64,000 bases of DNA from Spirosoma utsteinense (GTDB lineage: Bacteria; Bacteroidota; Bacteroidia; Cytophagales; Spirosomataceae): positions 61,342 through 125,341 of the forward strand of contig NZ_VFIA01000020.1 of NCBI RefSeq assembly GCF_014282275.1, written 5' to 3'. Under the pieces are notes generated by a model that saw only the letters and a list, made by a program, of their open reading frames with translations, did not search any database and was not told where the DNA came from. Position numbers and translations under genes: made by a program. This document shows, in pieces, positions 56,736-64,000 of the stretch; the first letter of the stretch is position 1, and the number at the start of each line of letters is the position of its first letter.

Positions 56736-57893
56736 ATGACTGCTTTCTCGCTAAAAGCCATCCTTCGTCCACACATCCTGACCCTGATGCCCTATTCGTC
56801 GGCCCGCGACGAGTACACGGGTAAAGAGGGCGTGTTTCTGGACGCTAACGAAAATCCGCTGGGACCTTCCCTGAGTGAATCAACCGCTCAGGATAGCCAG
56901 TTTAACCGCTATCCTGATCCGCACCAGTGGGCGATCAAGCAAAAGCTGGCCCCGATCAAAGGTGTCCGGCCGGAGCAGATTTTTCTGGGCAATGGCTCCG
57001 ATGAGCCCATCGATCTGCTGGTTCGGGCTACCTGCACGCCCGGTTCCGTTTCCGGAGATAGCATCCTGATCATGCCGCCCACCTACGGCATGTATGAAGT
57101 ATCGGCCACGATCAACGACGTGGCCGTCACTAAAGTCCCGTTAACACCCGATTTTCAGGTCGATGTACCCGCCGTGCTGGCGGCTATCGACGAAACGACC
57201 AAGCTGATCTGGCTCTGTTCACCCAATAATCCGTCGGGCAACCGGCTGCGGGCTGAGGACATACGGACGGTACTGGAGGCTGCCCGTGAAAAGCTGGTCA
57301 TTGTTGACGAGGCTTACATCGACTTTTCGGCCGACCCATCCTGGACGCGCCAACTCGACACCTACCCCAATCTGGTGGTCCTGCAAACGTTCTCCAAAGC
57401 GTGGGGACTGGCAGGGCTGCGGCTGGGTATGTGTTTTGCCTCGGAGGAGCTGATCCGGGTGCTGAACAAAATAAAACCACCGTACAACATCTCGGCTCCC
57501 ACGCAGGCGCTGGCCCTGGAAGCCCTCGACCACGAAGCCGACAAGGACAATATGGTCCGTGAAATCCTGCACGAACGGCAGGTATTGGCCGATAACCTGC
57601 GTACTTTGCCTTCGGTGCAGGTCATTCACCCGTCCGATGCCAACTTTCTGCTGGTGCGCTTTGCCGATGCCGGCAGCACCTTCGCACAGTTAATTGACCA
57701 TCAAGTCATTGTGCGGGATCGCTCGAAGGTCATTCTGTGTGACGGTTGTTTACGCATCAGCGTCGGAACGCGGGCTGAGAATGAGCGGTTAGTGGAGGTA
57801 CTTCATCACCTCGGCCGTACACCTACGCCAACTGATCTGCCCCTGGGCACGGGTGAGGACGCTACAAAGCCGGAATTAGTATCAAATGCGTAA
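56736..57893 (+). CDS. hisC: Histidinol-phosphate aminotransferase
   Basis: 385 residues, PLP fold type I. The Schiff-base Lys221 is in LQTFSKAWGLAGLR, Asp191 and Tyr194 in VDEAYIDF, and Asn in SPNNPSGN (163-168); RPHILTLMPYSSARDEY at the N-terminus is typical of HisC. It converts imidazole-acetol phosphate to histidinol phosphate. In Bacteroidota hisC often follows hisD directly; here five genes lie between. The other his genes are not in the window. Confidence 0.95.
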   Translation: MTAFSLKAILRPHILTLMPYSSARDEYTGKEGVFLDANENPLGPSLSESTAQDSQFNRYPDPHQWAIKQKLAPIKGVRPEQIFLGNGSDEPIDLLVRATCTPGSVSGDSILIMPPTYGMYEVSATINDVAVTKVPLTPDFQVDVPAVLAAIDETTKLIWLCSPNNPSGNRLRAEDIRTVLEAAREKLVIVDEAYIDFSADPSWTRQLDTYPNLVVLQTFSKAWGLAGLRLGMCFASEELIRVLNKIKPPYNISAPTQALALEALDHEADKDNMVREILHERQVLADNLRTLPSVQVIHPSDANFLLVRFADAGSTFAQLIDHQVIVRDRSKVILCDGCLRISVGTRAENERLVEVLHHLGRTPTPTDLPLGTGEDATKPELVSNA

Positions 57894-57941
57894 ATCAGTC
57901 TGTTGGCAGACGCTTTAACTAACATGATGGGTAGAGTATCT

Positions 57942-58472
57942 ATGAAAAAGTCGATTCTGTTGCTTTCGCTGGTTCTCCTGGGTTGGCTTTGTGGACCTAA
58001 TCAGGCACAGGCGCAGTACAACAACTGGTCGGTGGGTTTCCGTCTTGGTGAACCGTCCGGGGTGAACATTCGCAAATATTTTGGCAGTAACCACGCCTTC
58101 GACCTGAATGTCGGTACCTATGGTGGTTTGTATGGCAACCGGCGGAAATACCGGGATGGCGATTACAGAAGCGTTGGCTTGAGCGTGCAGGGCCATTATC
58201 TGTGGCACAAGGCGCTAACCAGCAGCGAAAGCATACGGGGTTATTACGGCTTCGGTGGACAGATCAACACCCGCCGGTATTATGCAAACCGGCTGAACGG
58301 TCAGTACGAAAATGCGCTGACGCTGGGCGGTTCCGGTATTGCCGGGGTGGAGGTTTTTCCGGCCAGCAAACCGTATTCGTTTTTTCTGGAGACCGGCCTT
58401 TACGTCGAACTTCTTCAGGCACCCTTCTTCCTGAACCTGAACTCAGGGCTGGGAATTCGGTATAATTTTTAA
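57942..58472 (+). CDS. Small outer-membrane beta-barrel protein
   Basis: 176 residues from the ATG at 57942, which gives a clean signal peptide (ILLLSLVLLGWLCGPNQAQA); upstream in-frame starts add 13 polar residues. The mature chain is a run of amphipathic strands (GFRLGEPSGVNIRKYFG, AFDLNVGTYGGLYG, VGLSVQGHYLWHK) ending in GLGIRYNF, a C-terminal aromatic barrel signature. It probably forms an 8-stranded barrel. No close named family; function unknown. Confidence 0.8.
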   Translation: MKKSILLLSLVLLGWLCGPNQAQAQYNNWSVGFRLGEPSGVNIRKYFGSNHAFDLNVGTYGGLYGNRRKYRDGDYRSVGLSVQGHYLWHKALTSSESIRGYYGFGGQINTRRYYANRLNGQYENALTLGGSGIAGVEVFPASKPYSFFLETGLYVELLQAPFFLNLNSGLGIRYNF

Positions 58473-58611
58473 GAAAGGGAGGAAGGAGAAAAGGAGGAGG
58501 GAAGAAAGGAGGAAAGGGAATTAACGGACTGAAGGTGTAAAATGCCGTCACGTCCCTCTTCCCTTTCCTCCCTACTCCCTCTCCTCCTTCCTCCTTTCCT
58601 CCCCCTTCCCT
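58473..58611. repeat. Polypurine/polypyrimidine inverted repeat
   Basis: 58473-58520 is almost pure purine on the plus strand and 58553-58610 almost pure pyrimidine (one A). The arms pair imperfectly along their length; the inner 12 bp (58508-58519 with 58560-58571) are perfect, with a 40-nt loop. The pyrimidine arm ends 2 bp before the UvrD-type helicase ATG. It may act as a terminator, block ribosome access, or form an H-DNA triplex. Confidence 0.65.
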
Positions 58612-61600
58612 ATGTTCAAAGTCTACAGTTCCTCCGCCGGGTCGGGTAAGACATATACACTTACCAAAGAGTACCTCAAACTGGCATTGATGCCGAGCGC
58701 GAAGGATGACTATTTCCGGCATATCCTGGCAGTTACCTTTACCAATGCGGCTGCTAACGAAATGAAAAGCCGGATTCTGGAACGGCTCCGCGAACTCGCC
58801 GATCCCGATAAAGATATCCCCCTGTTGAATGAACTGGTAGCCGGGTTTTATCCGGATGCGGAGGGCGATGCGTTCCAGATTGTTAAGGACGAACTACGCC
58901 GGAAAGCGGCTTCCGTTTTCAGGACTATTCTTCATAAATACGCCGATTTTTCTGTTACCACCATCGACTCGTTCACGCAGCGGATCGTGATGGCGTTCAC
59001 CGATGAGCTAGGCTTACCGTACTCGTTCGAAGTCGAGATGGAAACCGATGAAGTGCTGGAACTGGCTATCGACAACCTGATCGAAAAGGCAGGACTCGAC
59101 GAAATGGAGGAGATCACGGATATCCTCAGTGACTACTACACCAACACGGCCACTGAGGGAAAAAGCTGGAATCAACTGCCGGAACTGCTCAAGGAGTTTG
59201 GCCGTAACCTGACGTCAGACCAATTTTACGAAGCCGTCAATGCGGCCCAGGAACTGTCGCCGGGTGCCCTGCGCGCTATTCGGGCGCAGTTGATGGCCCA
59301 TAACCGGCAAGTGGAAACCGACGTAGTAGGGCATGGGCAGCGGGCCTGGAAACGGATCACAGACGCCGGCCTGGGCGATGCCGATTTTGCGTATGCCGAC
59401 AAAGGCGTAGCGGGCTACCTGCGAAGCATAGCCGAAGGTAACGCCGGTAAAGATGCGGGGGTACGGGTACAAAATGCTGTAGAAAAGGGCGATTGGTACA
59501 CCAAAAAAACACCCCGCCCCGTGCAGGCCCTGATCGATGAAATGGTTGCCGACTTAGGTGACTGTATCGGTCAGATCGGCGCTGTTCGCGAGGCAAGTGC
59601 ACACCAGGTGGCCCTGTTCGATTGTTTGCTACCCCACCTGCAAAAACTGTCGCTGCTGAAGCAGATGCGCATCGAATTCGATGAACTGCTACGCAAAGAC
59701 GGCCGCGTACATATTTCAGAGTTCAATAAAAAAATTCTCAGCATTGTGGCCTCCGAGCCTGTGCCGTTCCTCTACGAACGGCTTGGGGTCAAATACCACC
59801 ATATCCTGATCGATGAGTTCCAGGATACATCAAAACTTCAGTTTGCCAACCTGATGCCCCTGATCGACAACGCCCTGGGATTCGATCATTTTAACCTGGC
59901 CGTGGGCGATGGAAAACAGGCGATCTACCGCTTCCGGGGGGGCGACATGGACCAGATCGTTTCGCTGCATCGGCAGGACCTGGACAGTCTCAAGAAGGCC
60001 CATAAACCCGGCTCCTATACCGCCGACCGAATCGATATGCTCGCCGGGCAGATCATCCCTGATATGCTCGATACCAACTGGCGCAGCGCCGAGCCTATCG
60101 TACGTTTCAATAACGAGTTCTTCGATTTTGCCGCCCGTCGGTTTGAACAGGAACACGCCAAAATCGGTGACGTTTTTGACGCGGAGCAGGTATTCCGGCA
60201 GAAGACGCAGCCAGATGCCCGTACCGAGGGCCATGTGCAGATCGACTTTGTCGCCAAAGATACCGACGAAGGCAAAGACCTGACGGCGGTGATGCTGGAG
60301 AAGACGATCGAGCATTTGGAACAGGCGCTGGCCGATGGGTATCAATACAGTGACATTGCCATTCTGTGTCGGAAGAAAGCCCATGCCCGGGCGTTGGCCA
60401 ACGAACTCAACAGCCGACGGATTCCGCTGGTCTCGGCCGACTCGCTGTCGCTTGAGTTTTCGGAACCGGTCAAGTGGCTGGTAACGCTTATGCGTCTGCT
60501 ACAGCAGCCCGACCAGAAACTGCTGCGTTATGAGTTGTTGTATCTTTATCACCGTGTGGTACGGGGCGTTTTTCCGAACGATTCACTCACCGAAGAACTG
60601 CGTACCGTTGCTGAGGGCGACATCATGGGCGTTTATGACTACCTGACCGCCGAAGGCTACCCACTCGACCCGTATGCGCTCGGTCAGCTCAACCCCTATG
60701 AACTCGCCGAGCGGCTGACGGCCCAGTTCAACCTCTTCAGCCAGGCCGATCACAACCCGTTTCTGTTCCGGTTTCTGGATGAAGTGCTGACGTTCAACAA
60801 GAACCGCAGCGGGCACCTGAGTGATTTTTTGCTGTACTGGGACGGCGTTCGGCAAAAGATCTCTGTGGAAGGAGAAGCCCGCAACGCCATAAGTATCCAG
60901 ACCATCCACAAGTCGAAAGGGCTGGAATTTCCGGTGGTCATTATTCCCTTTGCCAACTGGACGGTAGAGCCCAACCGGAACAGTACTATCTGGCTCGACC
61001 TGGCTGAGGTGCGTACCGATATGCTGGCGCATGAAGCGGCAACGGGCGAAATTACCCGACTGCTGTCGGCCCCGGCATCGGTAAACGGAAACCTTGGCAA
61101 GACACCCGTCGCCGTGGCAGCTCAGTACAAAGAAGAGCTGACCCGGACGTTTCTGGAAAATATGAACCTGTTGTATGTGGCATTCACGCGCCCAACCGAC
61201 CGGCTCTACATCATCAGCAAATCATCGGACTTTACGAAGTCAGGTAGCCATAAGGATATAAGTTTCTGGCTATATAGTTTTTTGCGCGACAGCGAAATTG
61301 CCCGGCAGTGCGGCTGTGCTTGGCAGGAAGGCGTATCCACGTATGTGATCAGCCTATGTGCCGATGCTGTTCAGCACAAGAAAAAAACGGAGTCGCCCGA
61401 CGAGATCTATCTGGACGATATCATCAGCGGCCACCGGAAGCAGGAGCTAAATCTGCGCCGACAGGCCGACCGCCTGTTCGACGTAGCAACGTTTGAGCGG
61501 ACCCGGGAGCGCGACAACAAACTTTGTGCGGCCTTAAGTCTGATCAAAGGTCCCGGATGCATCGACAAAACGCTCCGGCAACTCGTCAGCGAAGGGGTAG

Positions 61601-61962
61601 TCCGCCAGTTGGAGTGCGACGAACTGCGGCAGTGCCTCACCCGTATCGTGTTGCATCCGGCGCTGGCGAACCTGTTCGATGCTACCTTGCGAATCGATAC
61701 CGACCGCAGTATTCTGAGCAGTAAACGGTCGCACGGGGCGCCCCACCGCGTGGTACATTACCCCGATGGCAGCGTTATTCTGGTGCAATATGAATCGGTG
61801 GTGCCGGTTACGGTTACGGCTGGAACCGCGCCCGACCCGATCAGTGGACTGCGTTATTTTACCGGCTTGTACCGGGATATGGGTTTTGCAGAAGTGGAAG
61901 GGCGATTGGTGTATCTATCCGACGACCTGAGCCATGGCCCGGAGGTGATCCGGGTGGTTTAA
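58612..61962 (+). CDS. UvrD/AddA-like helicase with degenerate C-terminal nuclease region
   Basis: 1116 residues, superfamily I helicase. Motifs: Walker A SSAGSGKT (7-14), DEFQDTS (Walker B), AIYRFRGGD, NWRSAEPIVRFN, HKSKGLEFPVVIIPFANW and VAFTRPTDRLYII. In related Bacteroidota proteins a PD-(D/E)xK nuclease domain closes the chain; here that region reads PHRVVHYPDGSVILVQYES, without the expected Asp and Asp-x-Lys. So it probably unwinds DNA ends in RecBCD/AddAB-type repair but cannot cut by itself. No AddB partner adjoins. The PAP2 phosphatase gene follows by 27 bp. Confidence 0.9.
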   Translation: MFKVYSSSAGSGKTYTLTKEYLKLALMPSAKDDYFRHILAVTFTNAAANEMKSRILERLRELADPDKDIPLLNELVAGFYPDAEGDAFQIVKDELRRKAASVFRTILHKYADFSVTTIDSFTQRIVMAFTDELGLPYSFEVEMETDEVLELAIDNLIEKAGLDEMEEITDILSDYYTNTATEGKSWNQLPELLKEFGRNLTSDQFYEAVNAAQELSPGALRAIRAQLMAHNRQVETDVVGHGQRAWKRITDAGLGDADFAYADKGVAGYLRSIAEGNAGKDAGVRVQNAVEKGDWYTKKTPRPVQALIDEMVADLGDCIGQIGAVREASAHQVALFDCLLPHLQKLSLLKQMRIEFDELLRKDGRVHISEFNKKILSIVASEPVPFLYERLGVKYHHILIDEFQDTSKLQFANLMPLIDNALGFDHFNLAVGDGKQAIYRFRGGDMDQIVSLHRQDLDSLKKAHKPGSYTADRIDMLAGQIIPDMLDTNWRSAEPIVRFNNEFFDFAARRFEQEHAKIGDVFDAEQVFRQKTQPDARTEGHVQIDFVAKDTDEGKDLTAVMLEKTIEHLEQALADGYQYSDIAILCRKKAHARALANELNSRRIPLVSADSLSLEFSEPVKWLVTLMRLLQQPDQKLLRYELLYLYHRVVRGVFPNDSLTEELRTVAEGDIMGVYDYLTAEGYPLDPYALGQLNPYELAERLTAQFNLFSQADHNPFLFRFLDEVLTFNKNRSGHLSDFLLYWDGVRQKISVEGEARNAISIQTIHKSKGLEFPVVIIPFANWTVEPNRNSTIWLDLAEVRTDMLAHEAATGEITRLLSAPASVNGNLGKTPVAVAAQYKEELTRTFLENMNLLYVAFTRPTDRLYIISKSSDFTKSGSHKDISFWLYSFLRDSEIARQCGCAWQEGVSTYVISLCADAVQHKKKTESPDEIYLDDIISGHRKQELNLRRQADRLFDVATFERTRERDNKLCAALSLIKGPGCIDKTLRQLVSEGVVRQLECDELRQCLTRIVLHPALANLFDATLRIDTDRSILSSKRSHGAPHRVVHYPDGSVILVQYESVVPVTVTAGTAPDPISGLRYFTGLYRDMGFAEVEGRLVYLSDDLSHGPEVIRVV

Positions 61963-61989
61963 GAAAGACAGGAAACTAAACAAGGGATA

Positions 61990-62853
61990 ATGAAGAACTG
62001 GCGTGCTGGTAATTTTGGGCCTGAAAAACAGATCGGCAGAACTGCCTCCTTACTGCTTATCCTGAGTATGTTATGTAGTGCCGGATTCGGTCAATCGCCT
62101 TACCAGTTACGCACGGGCCGGGAGTTGACGGTGTTGGGGGTAGGGGCGTTGAGCGGGGTGTCGGCGCTGGTACTGGAAACAAACGTCAGCCCATTGACAG
62201 AGGGTGAGATAAGAACCCTGAACCGTGCCGACGTGAATACCTTCGACCGGCGCGCCACGTATCGGTTCAGCACCACCGCCGACCGGCTCAGCGACGTGAC
62301 GCTGGCGGGTAATGCTGCGGTGCTGGGACTGCTCACGATCGGTACGAAACCTATGCGGCAGGATATCAAAACGGTGGCGGTCATGTATATCGAAACGATC
62401 CTGCTGGCCAATGGTGTGCAGCGTTCGGTTAAAAACCTGACCCAGCGGACCCGGCCTTTCGTTTACAATCCAAATGCACCGCTGGACGATAAACTCCAGC
62501 GGGAGGCCCGGCAATCGTTCTTTTCGGGCCATGCTACCAATGCGTTTGCTACGGCGGTCTTCACCGGCGAGGTATTCCGGCATTATTTTCCGGATTCCCG
62601 CCTGAAACCCGTCGTTTGGATCGGCTCGCTGGGGCTGGCAGCGGCCACCGCCGGTTTACGGTATGAAGGGGGACTTCATTACCCGACCGACCTGCTGGCG
62701 GGCGCTGCCTTCGGGTCGCTGATCGGGTGGGGGATACCTAAACTGCACGAGGTCAAAAATCGTAGCCAGCTAGGCCGTCGGCTGGAGGTTCAGCCGTGGA
62801 GCAATGGGCAGGCAAATGGAATTTACATGCAGCTGGCGGTGTTCTCGCGGTAG
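61990..62853 (+). CDS. PAP2-family phosphatase
   Basis: 287 residues with an N-terminal signal or anchor helix (SLLLILSMLCSAGF). The three phosphatase motifs are present: K148-x6-R155-P in KNLTQRTRPF, Ser179-Gly-His181 in FFSGHAT, and R224-x5-His230-x3-Asp234 in RYEGGLHYPTDLLAG. Hydrophobic helices surround them. It would remove phosphate from lipid phosphates such as undecaprenyl pyrophosphate or phosphatidate in the envelope. Convergent with nothing; metF follows by 70 bp. Confidence 0.9.
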   Translation: MKNWRAGNFGPEKQIGRTASLLLILSMLCSAGFGQSPYQLRTGRELTVLGVGALSGVSALVLETNVSPLTEGEIRTLNRADVNTFDRRATYRFSTTADRLSDVTLAGNAAVLGLLTIGTKPMRQDIKTVAVMYIETILLANGVQRSVKNLTQRTRPFVYNPNAPLDDKLQREARQSFFSGHATNAFATAVFTGEVFRHYFPDSRLKPVVWIGSLGLAAATAGLRYEGGLHYPTDLLAGAAFGSLIGWGIPKLHEVKNRSQLGRRLEVQPWSNGQANGIYMQLAVFSR

Positions 62854-62923
62854 TATTGCCGTTACCTGTTGTACCTTCTACCGATGGGGCAAACCACCGT
62901 TGGGAATGCGAATTAATTAGCTA

Positions 62924-63883
62924 ATGACTAAAATTACCGACCACATCAAGGCCGCTAACGGCAAACCAATTTTTTCCATTGAAGTAATTCCGCCCATCAA
63001 AGGCGACAACCTGAAAAGCCTGCTCGACAACATTGAGCCGCTGATGGAGTTCAAACCGCCGTTTATCGACGTGACCTACCACCGGGAGGAATACATCGAG
63101 CGGCCCATGCCCGACGGCACTATCCATAAGATCGTAACCCGTAAGCGGCCCGGAACGGTTGGTATCTGTTCGGCTATCATGCACCGGTTTGGTGTCGATC
63201 CGGTTCCTCATGTCCTCTGTGGCGGGTTCAGCCGCGACGAAACGGAAGACTTCCTGATCGATCTCCACTACCTCGGTATTGACAATGCGCTCGTGCTGCG
63301 GGGCGACCCGGCCAAGCCATTCAACACCTTCAAGGCAAAAGAAAACGGATACGCCTACGCCAGCGACCTGGTGGAGCAGGTGGCGAACATGAACCAGGGT
63401 ATTTATCTCCACGAAGAGGAAACATCGCTGGCTCCCAGTAATTTCTGCATTGGCGTAGCCGCTTATCCGGAGAAGCATTTCGAAGCCGAGAACCATGATG
63501 TCGATTTCGATTTTCTGAAGCTGAAAGTCGATAAAGGCGCGGATTACATCGTTACGCAAATGTTCTTCGACAATCGGAAGTACTTCGATTTTGTGGATCG
63601 ATGCCGTCAGCATGGCATTACCATACCTATTATTCCGGGCCTGAAGCCAATCAGTACCCGTCGGCAATTGCAGATTCTGCCGAAGCTATTTCACCTGGAG
63701 ATGCCGGCCGATCTGGTGCAAGCCGTTGAAGCCTGCGAGAACGACCAGCAGGTGCGCCAGGTAGGTGTAGAATGGTGCATCCAGCAGTGCCGTGAATTAA
63801 CCGCTGCCCAGACGCCCGTTCTTCACTTTTACACGATGGGCAAAGCCGACAACATCATGAAAGTAGCGCGCGAAATATTCTAG
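62924..63883 (+). CDS. metF: Methylenetetrahydrofolate reductase
   Basis: 319 residues, (beta/alpha)8 flavoprotein. It reduces 5,10-methylene-THF to 5-methyl-THF for methionine synthesis. Features: FSIEVIPPIKGDN with the catalytic Glu, PPFIDVTYHRE, ALVLRGDPAKP (FAD binding), and GADYIVTQMFFDNRKYFDFV near 205-224. The catalytic Glu near residue 20 is conserved. It is a single gene at the window's right end; the gene after it is not in view. Confidence 0.95.
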   Translation: MTKITDHIKAANGKPIFSIEVIPPIKGDNLKSLLDNIEPLMEFKPPFIDVTYHREEYIERPMPDGTIHKIVTRKRPGTVGICSAIMHRFGVDPVPHVLCGGFSRDETEDFLIDLHYLGIDNALVLRGDPAKPFNTFKAKENGYAYASDLVEQVANMNQGIYLHEEETSLAPSNFCIGVAAYPEKHFEAENHDVDFDFLKLKVDKGADYIVTQMFFDNRKYFDFVDRCRQHGITIPIIPGLKPISTRRQLQILPKLFHLEMPADLVQAVEACENDQQVRQVGVEWCIQQCRELTAAQTPVLHFYTMGKADNIMKVAREIF

Positions 63884-64000
63884 TAGAGACCGCACCGATT
63901 TCTATGGGTTATGAAAAGGCTGGCGCATAATTTTTGTCATATTTTTCACCCCGTCGAACAACCGCACAAACCCGGTGAATCAGCTTGTTGCGGACGGCGT
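63884..64000. other. Terminal intergenic stretch
   Basis: 117 bp after metF up to the window edge. No gene, hairpin with U run or promoter box was identified. Confidence 0.3.

Overview
The window looks like chromosomal DNA of a Bacteroidota bacterium of the order Cytophagales, most like the Spirosoma group. The clues are many lipoproteins with a short lipobox, families typical of the phylum (DUF4270, DUF4907, HmuY-like, UnbV/VCBS, AddA-like UvrD), starts without strong Shine-Dalgarno sequences, and several Bacteroidota -7 boxes (TAnnTTTG). Base composition is moderately GC-rich. No rRNA, canonical tRNA, IS element, CRISPR array or prophage was seen. The taxonomic placement is inference.

Layout. 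1-12.6 kb: end of a HEAT-repeat cytochrome c protein, a nested inverted-repeat element, a GH20 hexosaminidase, a large UnbV/VCBS lipoprotein, an McrC without McrB, a GntP permease and a bicupin. 12.9-20.7 kb: a heme-uptake locus with a clear promoter, TonB receptor, HmuY-like lipoprotein, two small CxxC proteins plus a broken third copy, an inverted-repeat element, and hmuTUV-hmuS. 20.7-33.9 kb: AraC regulator, aldo-keto reductase, SGNH hydrolase, a Kelch/DUF4907/DUF4270 envelope operon, SDR, two outer-membrane proteins, a PQQ dehydrogenase with a cytochrome domain, and an M13 peptidase.

34.0-38.5 kb is the most unusual part: a leftward slipin-RtcB pair preceded on the same strand by an RNA region holding a near-perfect tRNA mimic in circularly permuted order (T arm, acceptor stem closed by UUCG, D arm). 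A WYL regulator is transcribed the other way. This resembles the YrlA class of bacterial Y RNAs that lie beside rtcBA in other phyla, but here a soluble-looking slipin takes the place of Ro60/RtcA.

38.6-49.5 kb: arsenosugar-type glycosyltransferase, HMG-CoA reductase with an extra N-terminal domain, DEAD-box helicase, KatG, OmpA/PD40 protein, QueE and a small lipoprotein. 49.5-64 kb: FAD oxidoreductase; hisG (with an 11-codon leader ORF overlapping its start) and hisD; a VapBC-like module, class V aminotransferase, peptide deformylase and GNAT lying between hisD and hisC; an outer-membrane protein; a polypurine/polypyrimidine inverted repeat; an AddA/UvrD-like helicase whose C-terminal nuclease signature is missing; PAP2 phosphatase and MetF.
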